A DNA stretch of 64,000 bases from Arthonia radiata (GCA_002989075.1 PSQN01000001.1:465601-529600), one strand, 5' to 3'; shown: positions 1-11,422, counted from the first letter of the stretch. Program-made: numbers and translations. The notes: a model not told the origin generated them from the sequence alone.

Positions 1-1412
1 AGGCCCGTCTGGCGCCGGCCGTCAAGCTTGACCGCACGGTGGGCGACAGGTACGCGTACGCGGCAAGTCCGTTGACGACGGCAAAGGACGAGGTGGCGAG
101 GATGCGGTGGTCGAGCTGGACGAGACTTGAGTTCTCGAGCGCGTTCCGCCACCAGATGTCGGTGCCATCTTCTTTCCGAGAGTAGAACTTCGAGAAAAGC
201 TCAGATTTGGGCGGCGTGAGACCGAGGCCCATGTAGGGAAACTCGTTGTAGATCATGCCCGCGTCCAGGCCGGCCACCAGCGCGCCGGAGAATGCGGTGA
301 CTGCCACAAGCCCTGTCGTGAAGGCCGTGCCGTAGCGGAAGAGCCGGAGCTTGGGGGACGTGAGGCGCTGCAGGTACTTGAGGCTGCGCTGCGGCTGCTC
401 GGAGATGCCGAGGTGGCGCTCCCGGAGTACTTGGATGCCCGTCCAGAGCATGGCGAGGTAGGTCGCGAACGCGATCGAGAGATGGGTTGCGAGTCGGTAT
501 TGCGAGACGCGGGGCGTCTTGTCCTTCTCGAACAGCTCGTCTTTCAGGCCTGAGCTCACCATCCACCACCCGACGCCCGCCTGCGTCACGATCAGCGCCT
601 TGATGCCGAGCAGATTGCGGGCAACGTGCGCGGACACCCTCCGGCGCGCGATGAAGTACACGGCGGGCAGCGCGAAGGAGAGCCCGATCACGCGACCCCA
701 GATGCGGTGCGCCCACTCCATGTAGTAGATCTTCTTAAACTCGGAGAGCGTCATGTGCGGGTTGAGCTTCTGGAACTCGGGGGTGCGCTTGTAGCGGGTG
801 AACTCGGCGTCCCAGGTGGCGGCGGAGAGGGGCGGGACGGAGCCGGTGACGGGTTTCCATTCCGTGATGGAGAGGCTGCGGTGGTGTTAGTGCGGGTGAT
901 TGAGTATTGCTACTGTGAGGGGAGAGAAAGATGATGAGGTGAGCGTACCCAGACTCCGTTAACCGGGTGAGGCCTCCCAAGACGACGATCCCGAATACGC
1001 TGGCGGCGCTGCCGAAGAGCCAGTAGGCGACTATACGCCTGCTGAAGATGGGGAAGTATTTCCCCTTCTCCGCGGCGCTCTTCTCGCCGATGTGCGCAAA
1101 GGGATTGATGACGACACGGAGGCCATGGCAGAGGCGAGAAAGTACTGAGGGTGCTGTCGAGGATCCACTGAGCGAGGAGACGACATCACTGGCGGATGCG
1201 GTAGTGGAGTGGCTGCGGAAAGCCTGTAGAAAGGGGGTATGGCGGCAAGATTTGTAGACTTGAGATGATACTCGGGCCACTTGAGAGGCGTTGCGGACGA
1301 TAGTGGTGCTTGAATGTGCGGTGCCCGTGTGACGGATGGGCGCAAAGAAGCGTCGAGACAGCGTGGGAGCTGCTGACCGAAGCAGCGGGTGTAGTGAGCT
1401 TCCGCAAGCCAT
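1..1412 (-). CDS. COX15: COX15, heme A synthase, mitochondrial (3' end outside window)
   Basis: Converts heme O to heme A by hydroxylating the C8 methyl, for cytochrome c oxidase assembly in the mitochondrial inner membrane. Two exons are visible, 1412-949 and 875-1, with a 73-nt intron (948-876; donor GTACGC, acceptor CGCAG) that splits the Gly codon of LTRLTESGLSITEWKP, a COX15 signature. About 446 residues are readable; the C-terminus is cut by the window edge. Residues 1 to about 90 are rich in Arg and Ser with few acids, as in a matrix-targeting peptide. Membrane segments include AYWLFGSAASVFGIVVLGG. Histidines expected to bind heme are seen in EWAHRIWGR, ATHLSIAF and LDHRILATSS. Family assignment is by recognised motifs; I see no frame damage. 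Confidence 0.95.
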
Positions 1413-1681
1413 GTCTAATTTATGTAGGGTGAGTACTAAAAGATGGGATGGACTCGCAATGTAAATTCATATTCACATGTTGCCCGATCTGGACACCATC
1501 ACCTACTAGCTCTTGGTGCTTGAAAAGGTGGAACGGGGCGAAAGACATTGTGGACGCCGCAATGGGCCCGATGAGTAATTTTGCTCATGGTGATTATGTG
1601 TGTGGGTATCATTAATGTTACATGGCTGTCATATAGAATGCACTCTCTATGATCACTTTGAAGGCCACCTCAGCAGCCATC

Positions 1682-3430
1682 CTACCAGACACTGCTCCTC
1701 TTTTTCGTCAATCTGCTTTCTTCACTCTTCCCTCTCAAGTTCCACATACTCTTCCTCCCATTGCCTCCTCCACCTACGCCCAGCAGGTTTCCGACGCTCG
1801 CCCCCGCATTAAACGCACTACTACCATTCTGCGGGTGCACATTGTTCGGCCGCTGTGCCTGCTGCTGCGGCGGTCTCTGTATCTGCTGAGGCATCGCCGG
1901 CTGCTGTTGCACTGGCGCCGGTCTTTGCTGTTGCGGGTACGATGGATAGCTCGGTCTACTATAGACTGGTTGCGCCACCGGCCTTCCCTGACTCTGCTGT
2001 TGTTGTGGCGGCACTGGTGCAGCTGTCCCTGCTTGGGTCGGCGGATTGGCAAGCTGACTTTGATCCCCATATATCCTCCGCAACCTTTCCGTCTCCTTCT
2101 GCACTTCTCGCTCCTTCCGCTTCCGGTCTTTCTCCTCAGCCTCCAGTTGTTTACGCAACCGCCTGCTCTCGGCCTCGTCTCGTCTTTCTTGCTCGCGTCT
2201 GTGCTGCTCGGTTGCTTGCTGTTCAGCCTGTGATTGCTGGCGTAGCCGTGCCGTCTCTGCGTCGATCTGCCATTGTGTCTTCGGGTCTGTAATTGGGAGA
2301 CCAGGATCGGACCGCCTTGGCGCAGCCTTTCGCGGGTCCGGGAGATGAGAGGTTGATGCTGCCGGTCGGGCGTAGAGGCCTGCAGCGCCGGCGGAGAGGT
2401 TGGGGTTGTCAGGCGGGTGGGAGTTGAGACCACCAGACATCATGGGTAATGACTGCTGTTGTTGCCTGCGGGGTCCAGAAGGTGGTTGTGAGTTTTTGCG
2501 AAGATGCGATGGATCGCTGCTCTTCCTTGGTGCAGTTGAGACGCCTAATGAGATTGGGTTAGATGTGCGACGACGCACAGACTCGTCCGTCACGTTGAAT
2601 GCGTGTCTCAAAGAGCCGTAGTAAACGTCTTTGATGACAGTCGCAAGAAGAAGTACCGTGACTTCAAGGCCTTTGGGGTCTTCCATCTCCACGCGGTAAA
2701 GATTTGGCTCGTAGACAGTCAATTCGCGGAGTGCTTTGAAGAGGGCAATGGAGATGTCGGGTTCCTTTGATTTCTTCTTATGGACGACATCGGTCGAACG
2801 ACCGGTCATATGGAGAACCATGTCTTTTGAGAGCTTGCCCTCGCGCTTGAAGGAGAAATTAACTTTGGGTGTGGTGAGCGAAGCAGCTGGGTCGTGCTGT
2901 GCGCGGTCGAGCGAGGATGAGGACGGGAGGCGAAAAGTGTCTTGTGGCATTGCAAAGTCATAATGGGTCCCGCCGAATGTAGACTGCTCCCTCTTGACCT
3001 CGATCTGCAGGTCGGGGTTGTAGAGCTGGATGGTGAATTCGGTGGGAAGTACAGGCTCAGGTGGCGGTGGGATGCCTCCGTTTCTGCGAATCTCTTCTTG
3101 GGAGAGCGACGGCTGCGTCCATCGCGGGCGAATCAAGACCTCGCCGAAGAGAATCTCAGGATTGTATGCGTCGAAGAGAGCAGCGGCGTAGCAATTCTGG
3201 GCGTTGGGCGAGGAGGGATCGGGGTGCTTGAGGGTGTATGCGGGCTCGGGGTCGTTACCGCCACGGGTGAGAAGGTACGGAACTTCGATCTTGGACGAGT
3301 CTTTGTTATCAGCAATGTGGAAGCTGGGGAGGCTGAGTTGTTGTGTTAGCGTGTGGTTTACGGGCAATGCAGCAGTGAAGGGAGCATACTTTTCGTCGAG
3401 TCCCATCGCGAACGTGGACGACGAAACCAC
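1682..3430 (-). CDS. Conserved fungal protein with C-terminal coiled coil and Gln/Pro-rich tail
   Basis: 582-residue open frame with no recognised family. Residues about 40-275 look like a compact conserved domain (for example LFKALRELTVYEPNLYRVEM). Residues 285-385 are Ser/Pro/Arg-rich. Residues 388-455 are a highly charged Glu/Arg/Gln coiled coil. Residues 460-560 are Gln/Pro/Gly-rich, and the tail ends KKRSSVW. Two in-frame starts exist: 3430 and 3406 (MGLDEKY). A 57-nt segment (3389-3333) has a perfect intron look (GTATGC donor, GCTAACAC branch, CTCAG acceptor) and is a multiple of three, so the frame stays open either way; the N-terminus is therefore uncertain. The architecture suggests a cytoplasmic scaffold, which is inference only. 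It lies 269 bp downstream of the COX15 start, on the same strand. Confidence 0.8.
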   Translation of the reverse strand: MVSSSTFAMGLDEKYAPFTAALPVNHTLTQQLSLPSFHIADNKDSSKIEVPYLLTRGGNDPEPAYTLKHPDPSSPNAQNCYAAALFDAYNPEILFGEVLIRPRWTQPSLSQEEIRRNGGIPPPPEPVLPTEFTIQLYNPDLQIEVKREQSTFGGTHYDFAMPQDTFRLPSSSSLDRAQHDPAASLTTPKVNFSFKREGKLSKDMVLHMTGRSTDVVHKKKSKEPDISIALFKALRELTVYEPNLYRVEMEDPKGLEVTVLLLATVIKDVYYGSLRHAFNVTDESVRRRTSNPISLGVSTAPRKSSDPSHLRKNSQPPSGPRRQQQQSLPMMSGGLNSHPPDNPNLSAGAAGLYARPAASTSHLPDPRKAAPRRSDPGLPITDPKTQWQIDAETARLRQQSQAEQQATEQHRREQERRDEAESRRLRKQLEAEEKDRKRKEREVQKETERLRRIYGDQSQLANPPTQAGTAAPVPPQQQQSQGRPVAQPVYSRPSYPSYPQQQRPAPVQQQPAMPQQIQRPPQQQAQRPNNVHPQNGSSAFNAGASVGNLLGVGGGGNGRKSMWNLRGKSEESRLTKKRSSVW

Positions 3431-4222
3431 TCCAGAAGTCTACAGAGAACGGATATAATAGCGTGATTTGACGCAGCATCAAAAGCTGGACAGAGTAGCG
3501 ATCGACTGATATTAGAGAGCTAGAGTACAAGGCTATGTTGAGATGGGAGCCTGAGAGTGGATGAAAGCAGGGAGGCTATGCACAAGTCCACGCATGCGCG
3601 TCACGGCCCGCTGGCTCCTTTCTTGGTTGTGCAGGTTAAGTTTGTCGGCGAGTAAGAAGGCAGCGCGAGCTGTGCAAGGACCAGACTTCGCAGTATGTTG
3701 GTGAGTTGTATCTTGTAGCCTGCGAAGGACGCGTTGACGCCACACGTCATTTCGCAAGAGCCATTGACTGACCCTATTTTTGGAACATCAACACTTGGCA
3801 TGCCATGGGCAATCAATACATGAGTCCGCTCACGGTAGACAAATGAACAGTCTGTTTTCTTGGAGTTCACACGCAAGATAGAAGAGCTCGCAAAACCACA
3901 AGAGATGCTATCACAGAATCCGTTTAGATCACCTCTCATCTCTGCTTGTATCACGCTTCGCGAATATGCTTATACCAACATTCACGGCGACCTTGATAAA
4001 GGGCAAGGTATTTGCGTGCGCACCCTGATAGCTCGACCAAGCTGATAGATCAAGCGCCCGCCAACAGCAATCCTGATAGATACTGCAGAAGGAAATGGTT
4101 CTGTGTTCAACATAGATATTCGCTGTATGAGTAGAATGTTGGCGTCCATCATGATCCCAGGCTATGCAAGCTCTCACCTCGTGTCATAAGTTCGTAAGTC
4201 GTGAAATGTGCCGGTAGACAGC
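3431..4222. other. Intergenic, no gene seen
   Basis: About 790 bp between two minus-strand genes. It holds the 5' flank of the 1682-3430 gene and the 3' flank of the 4223-5861 gene. A 117-codon minus frame (3601-3954) has no recognisable domain or splice context and is not called. Confidence 0.5.
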
Positions 4223-5861
4223 TTAGATCAGCAACTTCTTGTCCGCTTCTTGATTGCGGCCCTTGAAGATCAACGCCAGCGGAAAGTCCTTCTTTTCGCC
4301 TTCCTTGCTCTTCTTCTCCTCTTTGCGCTCGCGCTCATCCTGTTCTTTGCGATCACGCTTCTCCTGCTTCTCCTTCTTCTCGCGTGTCTTCTTCACTTCC
4401 TTTGCCGATAAGCTTTCTTTCTTCTTGCTCTCCTTGGTCGACTTCGACTTCTTCGGTTTCGCGGGTGGTAGGACACCTTGGGCGCGGAGATCTCTGGCCG
4501 CGGCGGGCGTGATGAACTCACCCTCAACGCTCGTCGCGACACTCCGCGCCTCTTCATCAGCAATGCCGCGACGCCAATGCTCAATACGGTCCAGGTTGAC
4601 GTCACTCTCAATCTCTTCAAGCTCCTCTTCAGGTCCCTCGGGCTCGTCCTTGGTGCCTTGCTTTTTGGCTTTGATGCGCTTGACGATCTTGTACCCACCA
4701 AGAGCGATGACAGTAATGCCCACACCGACACCCGCAGCAATGAGAAATTCTGGGCTAGCCAGCAGCGCGATGACAGCAGGAAAGCTGCCCTTCAGGGCGG
4801 TCAAAGCGCCAGGGCCGAGCTTCGACACCATGCCACTGATCTCGGCCATGGTGAGCGCCACAGCAGCCATCGCATCCGGGTTGTTTTCGAGGCTCTTGAT
4901 AGTTGCTTGAGCGGAGTGATGCAGACAGTTGACCTCTTCAAGCATGCGCTGCAGCGCTGTGACCTTGAACTTGAGCTCATTCTGCTCATCCAAGCTGCGA
5001 ACCGGAAGCGGCGGTGGTAGCTCTCCATAGGCAAGATCCATGTCGATGTCTGAGACAGGCCGCTTGGGAGTGTGCGAACGGCGCGGAGACGATTGAGATC
5101 GTACATCATCCAGTGATCTTCGGCGAACGAGCTCTTTACCCTCTTTCTCTCGCTCCGCTTCTTCCATGAATCGGAGCGGGGAACTTGGCGCTGCGTTGCT
5201 GCGTTTTCGAGGTTTGTCATTGGTGTAGAAGCTGTCCGTGTATCCTCGCTCTAGCGGCTGCCGGTGTGAGCTCGCGCGCGAGGATCCACCCGATCCCCTC
5301 CGCTCATGCCGATGCTCTTCCCTGCGCTCATCGTAGGTGTGATGTCGTGAGTGGCGGCGGGAGGAGGTTGTCGAGCCGACTCTTGAGATTGGTGAACGTG
5401 GCGAGGTGGGTGAGTCGCGAGGAGAAGGCGGGTATGAATCCGCGACCTGCGCGTGTCTCGAGCGCTTCCTCTCGATTTCGCCATCGCGAGACGCTTTGAT
5501 CTCTGCCTTGCGCTCACGGTAGGCCGACTTAGCCTCTTTGAAGACGTTGACTAAATGCTTGCTCTAAACATTCCATTAGCCTATGCAACGAAAGATGGAA
5601 ACCGGGCAAACTCACGGTGCTAACGACTTTACCTGATTTGTTGACCACGGTGATGGTCTGTCCGAGCATCGCCATGATGCTCTAATAAATGTAGGAGTCT
5701 GCTCAACAGACCTTTGCAAGTGTGCTCACGTGCTTGAATAACGCTGCGGTCTGACGTAGATTTTGCAGGAAGCCTGTCGTGTCACCTGCAAGACGTGCAG
5801 ACAAAGGAATGTCCAGATCGTTGTACACAAGGTCAATGTGGGCGACAGCGTCTTTAAAGCG
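4223..5861 (-). CDS. Conserved fungal protein, hydrophobic segment and Lys-rich tail (5' exon unresolved)
   Basis: Three exons join in frame: 5861-5730, 5681-5616, 5563-4223, with introns 5729-5682 (48 nt, GTGAGC/TTAG) and 5615-5564 (52 nt, GTGAGT/TTAG), both phase 0. Together they encode 512 residues. The N-terminal part (HIDLVYNDLDIPLSARLAG, then MAMLGQTITVVNKSGKVVST) is the most protein-like. Then come an Arg/Ser/His-rich linker, a helix with MLEEVN, a Gly/Ala hydrophobic segment at about 325-360 (AVIALLASPEFLIAAGVGVG) followed by basic residues (KIVKRIKAKK), and a long Lys/Glu-rich tail. The hydrophobic run could be a membrane or glycine-zipper segment. Function is unknown. No Met precedes exon 5861 in frame (TAG at 5864-5862), so the true start lies upstream in another exon. 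Confidence 0.75.
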
Positions 5862-6180
5862 CTACAAAGGCGAACGTTCCAGTAACAAACGGGGTCGGAC
5901 GGGGCGCGTGGATAGCGTCGGGCGCTTGCAGTATGTGGTGCTGTGAGGCTTCCAATCCAATGGTTTGGGCGCAAGTGGATGATTTGCTGGCAGCGGGTCG
6001 GCAGTGATCACATCGACGTGAGGAAAATGTCTTTTTTCAATCGTGAACGAGGGGTGCGCTGTCGATGATCATCCAAGCAGACCAGCTGCTTCTCGAGTCG
6101 GAGGAGATGCGTCCCAGATACTTGAAAGGTTGCGGCGTCGAGGTCAAGAGCATGTGAGGGTATCAGCCACACCTCCAGAT
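5862..6180 (-). other. Probable 5' coding part of the 4223-5861 gene, exon borders unclear
   Basis: Minus-strand frames here look coding. One reads HFPHVDVITADPLPANHPLA and PKPLDWKPHS at about 6050-5930, in the same frame as the exon at 5861 but separated by one TAG (5864-5862), which could be the end of an acceptor TTTGTAG. A second frame further upstream reads LEVWLIPSHALDLDAATF and LLRLEKQLVCLDDH. The two are offset by one base and I could find no good donor to join them. Either there are unusual introns (the only donor-like word is a GC donor) or the frame is broken. Confidence 0.4.
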
Positions 6181-6346
6181 CTGGCTAACGCATAGTGACG
6201 TCGTTGTGCATGCTGCACTGCCACCCGCGTCTGCTTCCCCATTGCTCTCTTCCGAGTCCGAACATTTCCTGACCAGCAAAACGCTCTATACATGAATACA
6301 GTCTCCGCGCTCTCTTATACGGTCCATCAACAGAAAACGCACATCC

Positions 6347-6952
6347 TCAAGCCTTTTTGGCGGCGTTGACGTCCGTGTCGACCTTGTGGCAAGCGCAGCC
6401 AACGGTGCCAAATACTCCGTTGCCGTCGTTGAAGCTGAAGTACGGCTTTCCAACGCCCAAGTTGACTGGTTTGCCAGTAAGAGTCGCGTGGAGAAAGTTC
6501 TCCTGGCCGGTGTCCGGAATGCCCTCGTCATTGTCGCAGTCTCCGGGGTTGAAAGACCCCATCAATTTGCCAGCGTTATCGAATATGTAGGATCCACTGC
6601 TGAAGGAGTTATTGTCGAGTTCACCGCTCGCTTCGCCATCTTTGGTTGCAGGGAAGCCGGCGAAGGTCTGCACAAGCACCATGGCGAATGTCGAGGAATC
6701 CTCGCCCAGAGTCTGGCACCATTTTTTTGTTGGATCGTCTGGCGCATTGTCGGTTGCCTTCGTTAGGCAGGAAGCAGCCCCTGCGTCTAACCAGAGACGC
6801 CGAGACCTGGCCACTGAGGTTTGGCCGAGCAGCGCTGAGCAGATGGTGGAAGAGGGTGATGGCAGTTGTGCTACCGAAATACATCTTCTGGATGTAGACG
6901 AGAAGCTTCCATGTGGTTTGCGTGACACGAGACAAAAGAGCAAAGACGGCAA
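6347..6952 (-). CDS. Small Cys-containing protein, probably secreted (N-terminus uncertain)
   Basis: The frame has 201 codons. The convincing part starts at about residue 60 (AGAASCLTKATDNAPDD) and runs to the stop (GCACHKVDTDVNAAKKA). It is acidic, Gly/Asp-rich, with five cysteines, and looks like a folded extracellular domain (SYIFDNAGKLMGSFNPGDCD). The first 55 residues in this frame are Ser/Arg-rich and do not look like a signal peptide. A better hydrophobic start, MYFGSTTAITLFHHLLSAA (near 6885), is in another frame and would need a shift or an intron of under 30 nt. So the 5' model is open, and a broken gene is possible. No family is recognised; an effector-like role is speculation. Confidence 0.5.
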   Translation of the reverse strand: MPSLLFCLVSRKPHGSFSSTSRRCISVAQLPSPSSTICSALLGQTSVARSRRLWLDAGAASCLTKATDNAPDDPTKKWCQTLGEDSSTFAMVLVQTFAGFPATKDGEASGELDNNSFSSGSYIFDNAGKLMGSFNPGDCDNDEGIPDTGQENFLHATLTGKPVNLGVGKPYFSFNDGNGVFGTVGCACHKVDTDVNAAKKA

Positions 6953-8727
6953 GATATTATACGCTGGCGCAGAGGATCATCAGCGTTTAATGAGCGTCTG
7001 GCGATTCCTTTACACTGCAGATGGTCTGCAGAGGTAAAGGATTGACAGTAAGGGAGAGGATTACAAGCCTTGTGTATCAAGCAAGTCCAATCTTTGAAAG
7101 CAATAGATGCTCCAGCCGATTCTGGCTGCTGCACTCAACTTGCGGCCGAAAGAAGGGCATGTCCTGATCTCAGTATCCTGTCGAGTTAAGGCGTGACTGG
7201 ATCAGCTTGGACGCGAACAAATCGTAAATTGTTCCTGCCATACCTGGCGTTGGGGGCTTCATCAGCTCTGGACGGAGACCGTGTAGCCTGATCCAGCTTT
7301 CAGCAAAATGCTCAGGGATACTCTAAGTTGCCGATCAGATGGTGAGAATGGTATCTTACGCCCCAGGCTAGCTCTTCGCGTGCACATCAATGCAATTCTT
7401 GTGGCGCTGCCCATTGCCGCCGTAAGGCTCACTCAGGACGGCCTCAACGTCCGAGCGGGGACCATCGAGCTGTAATGGCAAACGGAGGTGGGAAAGGGTC
7501 CTTCTTGTTCAATGCTTAATTGTTGTCAACTTTGTCACCTTCAGAGCGTGGCAGCAAAGGAGATATGTAAGCAACGATCCATATCGTGTTTGGCAGACCT
7601 GTCTCCGGGGCATCAATGGAGAACGCGAGGGTGATCATACCTAGAGTCGATCATTGCACACACGTCAGTTTTGAAGTTTGCGGCTTTGCACTTTGCCTAC
7701 TGGGGTTTGGTAAGGGGTTGTTCTTCCCGCCCAAGGCCGGGGGACAACAGTCGTGGCAGACCAATAGCAAAATTCTACCTCTTTTATACAGCAAAGACCT
7801 TCATTGCAAGCTCCAAAAGCACGCCTCAAGGTAGTCGAGGCCTTGCTCGATATTTCTGCAAGCTCAGTTTTGCTGTGGCTAAAGGGGTCGAAAGAGAGGG
7901 ACTTCATACAAACGTGCGATGACTTTTGTGCCCAAACCTTGGCCCGTGATGAACGCGTGACGCGTCAATCGGGCCTTGAGGGCTGTTGCGGCCCTGCTGG
8001 CCTCGACTACACATCTGCCGATGGAAAGCAGGCTCATTGGGTGGCTTCGGGTTGAGTCCACAGGACGAATCCTACGGTGTAGGAGGCCGTCAAAGAAACG
8101 GGATGCAAGATGGAACATCACACAATCCTGCCAACTTGAGAACGTATGAGAGGACTGGGTTCCTCGAGGAACGGCAGAGGAAGGTGAGTTGACAAGCTGA
8201 CATTGTTGTGTTTCAGGGGCACTTGCTGAGGCCTCCTTCACGAGCCTACGCGTTCCTTGCATCGTACCATGCATCGTACCATGCGCATTCAATAGTGCAA
8301 AAGTGCAGAAGATTGTCATTGCAGTGAACGACGCAAGGTTCAGGCACTACATAACATCTCATAGTTGTCGAGAGGCCGAGTCTTTGCGGGGTTCATGCCC
8401 TAGAAGCTTTCGTTTTAGGGTGAATGCTGAGTATGTGCGAAGTGTTATGAGGGTGCAATTCCTTGAAAGCGCTACTTACCCGCCATGCGTATCTGTCCAT
8501 CCGTCGTCGCTATACGACAGTGCCAAAGTATCAGATGATGTGTAAGCCCCATGTAGGGACAACGACAGACGCGTGGGCGTGATTTGAACTTTGTGTCCAA
8601 GAACGTAGATGGACATATGCGTTGGAGACCTCGAAAAACGAAAGACACCGTACCATCAAGCGCCGTTAATGTTGACGGCTACGAAAAATTACACTTCGGC
8701 GCCCGAGCGCAGGCCAGCTTCATACGA
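6953..8727. other. Long intergenic region, no gene supported
   Basis: About 1.8 kb with several short open frames on both strands, none with domain features or consistent splice sites. The 146-codon minus frame 7879-8319 is the longest and looks random. It contains a 12-bp unit (GCATCGTACCAT) twice in tandem at 8259-8282. Confidence 0.5.
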
Positions 8728-9860
8728 TCACTCGCCAGCAGGCCCTTGGAGCGTGGCGCCTAGTCTCTCCGCTTGGCCAAAGTTTGGTGAACCATCCGAG
8801 TTCCACTCCATCTTCTTCGCCATTGTACACCGATTGCCATCACAAGCACCATCGGGGTCGCTCGTTGCATGGTACACATTCCAGATCTCCGATCCGTCAG
8901 GACTGTTAAAGAATCTACACACTCGTCAGCACCTCATATCGTCCTTAGCCCATAGGATATAGAGCTCACCTATTGTGCCCAGTTCCATAGTTTCCGTTCG
9001 CTGTACTAAACACGGGGCCGCTCTTTGCCCAGGAGGAAATCTGCGCCGGGTCGCCCGAGCCGTTCCACGCGAGCAGACCGAGCTGATAAGTGGACGTACA
9101 GCAGTAGCTGGCGCTATATGTGAGATACGTCTTGCCACCGTGATACAACGCTGCCGGTCCTTCGTTCACCTTCGCGCCAACGTCTTCCCATGCCGCAGTG
9201 GGGTTGGAGATCACAGTTCTCGGTCCAATGGAGGTTGGATTGTTGAGCTTAGCGGTACAAAGTGCTTGACCCGACGGCGCCGAACAAGACCAGACCAGAT
9301 AGTTGCCGAAATTGTCGAAGCGCATGACGGTGGCATCGAGGGACCAGTCCGATACCACCTGTCCCGAGTAGGAGAAGGCGTCCCAGGGAGTCGCACCACC
9401 TTCGATGCTGGTAAGCATTTGTTCACCGTCTGGAATCGACACTTTTTACCTTTGAGTACATGCACGCGTTGCAGATCGAGATTTGCACTGCTGCCAGCAG
9501 TATAGTACAGATACCACCTAAGCAATTTTGATGAGTCTCGAAGGCCACAGTTCACTCGAGCCCATGAGAGACTCACGTTCCGTCGATGTTATGCACTTCT
9601 GGAGCCCAGACATTGCAGCATCTGTAGGGGTTGGTATCACTGTACACTACCTTCGTCTCACCGGTCTTGAGACCATTCAGGGTCTTTGCTCGAGTAATCT
9701 GGACATTGGTCCAGGTGGTCGTGAGCAGGTAGTAATAGCCCCCAGTGGTAACGATGAATGGATCAGAACCGTTCGGGTTTTTCAACGGATTGGTGTAGGT
9801 GACCGACCAGCCGCAGCTGACGAGGCTGACCAAGACAAAGAGCTTCGCTAGGAAGAACAT
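8728..9860 (-). CDS. Secreted GH43 glycosidase, arabinofuranosidase/arabinanase type
   Basis: Four exons: 9860-9577, 9517-9450, 9399-8970, 8914-8728. Introns of 59, 50 and 55 nt have GTGAGT, GTAAAA and GTGAGC donors. The product has 322 residues. MFFLAKLFVLVSLVSCGWS is a clear signal peptide; an upstream in-frame Met at 9890 adds ten non-hydrophobic residues, so 9860 is preferred. The mature protein is one five-bladed beta-propeller domain. The three GH43 catalytic acids are visible: Asp in NGSDPFIV (base), Asp in SLDATVMRF (pKa modulator) and Glu in VNEGPAALY (acid). The text resembles fungal exo-alpha-1,5-L-arabinofuranosidases (GH43_26-like); substrate is inferred. It ends ATLQGPAGE without a binding module. 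Expected to act outside the cell on pectin arabinan side chains. Confidence 0.9.
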
Positions 9861-11422
9861 GTTGACATTAGTGAGTGACGGCCAGTTCAATCTAGGTCCA
9901 AACAGATATGTTGGGACGACTCCGCTTTTATGCTCGCTGGAAGATGATCACTGTGCTCGTGTGGAGTACTTTACTTCAGACGCTCTCCACAACGAGCAAA
10001 GCAGGAACCTAGATACTCAAAGCAACCCTTTATTTGAAATCTCTCCGCAACTACGACGCTAACCCCACACTCTTGGCCATACTTAAAATCAAGGGAAGGT
10101 GAAGTAGAATGAAACAAGACTCTACCGTAAGGGGAAGCTTTCGTGCTTTCCTCGAATCTCTGGACATGAAGCTCACAGCATCATTATAATTGTACGCGTA
10201 CTCATCACGTTTTTTCACGTACGCTTTTCTTCGCCACATACTTTTGCCGAGTCTACGCACTAATGTCTCAAAAACTTACGCTCTTTCAGCCCGCAAGTAG
10301 CGCGACGATGTGGCCAGGACGGAATCACGCTACCTTCCGGTTCAGTGCTGCAGGCGGCATTGTTCCCTTGCTTGAGCGCTTCCGAGGGTACAGCTTTACC
10401 ACATCGTCCTTGTCCAGCCTTGATCAGGTTCAACGAACTCTGACTCCGCGGGCTCTGCATCCGGGTCTTGCAGCTGGCGGAAGCGCAGATCTCGTCGCCT
10501 GATGATCTTGTAACGGGAATTGTGGACAATATCATCTTGAAACAGCAGGGGTGGCGTGGGCCCAAGCACCACAGCACGTGCCCGGAGACGAAAGGCTGTA
10601 AACCTGATTTTTCAGGCATCGATAGAAATTAGGCGAGGAATTTCCCCAAGCATTTCACCTCGTCTCACCTCGTCTCTTGTTACCTGTCTTCGCATCGTCA
10701 TGACAACAAGCAGCAACAAAGTCCAGTCTTCGCTTATTCAAATGAGGCGGTATGGCGAGATTCTCGGTATCAAGAGAAATTCACGACTCAAGTGTCGATA
10801 TCGAACTCACGGTCATTCTATCTGGATTGCGGGTTCAAGGTAGACTCGATAGTCGTCTGATATTTGACGTCGCTGTGCATCACTAGGAGTGAAACGGAGA
10901 TTCCAGTAGTAGCCGTCCCTGTGGCGGCTCAGAGTCACAGTCACAGAGCAAATGTAAATCACGCTGATGGACAAGCCTCTTCGAGACTCAAGTCTCTACA
11001 CACCTTCTTTGGACTGGCGCATGGGTGAGGCGGCGGGTATACGCGACACTTCTTGCGCTCTCTCTTTTTCGTGTGTTTGCGGCCCGTGTGATGGCGTTCG
11101 TCGGGCAATCTTCGTTTGCAATTTCATCTCATCATTTGGTTACTAAAGAGGTCCAAATCTCTGAAGTGACGCGCCGCTTCCAAATTACCTCAATCGCGTT
11201 TCCACCTCCACCTTCGTTTGATTGCTGCCTGTTATCCCAGTTCGACTTTTGTGGCAGGCCCACGACTTTGCTCTGTCTTGCAACTTTGTCTGCCCTTCAT
11301 CAATCTTTCTGACAGACAACAACTCGTGTCTGCCCCACAACTCTGAGTTGTCATTGTGACCCCCCTGTCTCATTATCTAAACGTCTGATTGTTCACGCCA
11401 TACCACTTCAAAATCAGACAAG
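9861..11422. other. Divergent intergenic region between GH43 and zinc-ribbon genes
   Basis: About 1.56 kb holding the promoters of two divergent genes. The stretch at 11,170-11,420 is pyrimidine-rich, as in fungal 5' leaders just before the ATG at 11,423. Short frames (10,260-10,619 minus; 11,025-11,312 plus) show no protein features. No tRNA was recognised. Confidence 0.5.

Noticed and set aside
201-716. 171-codon minus open frame
   Set aside because: Shadow of COX15 exon 2; the real frame reads the family motifs.
1649-2292. Open frames on plus of 194 and 145 codons
   Set aside because: Antisense to the Gln/Arg-rich part of the 1682-3430 gene; low-complexity shadows.
7879-8319. 146-codon minus frame
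   Set aside because: No domain, no signal, no splice context; random-looking composition.
10820-10850. GGTTCAA-like B-box words considered for tRNA genes
   Set aside because: No matching A box or acceptor stem could be folded around them.
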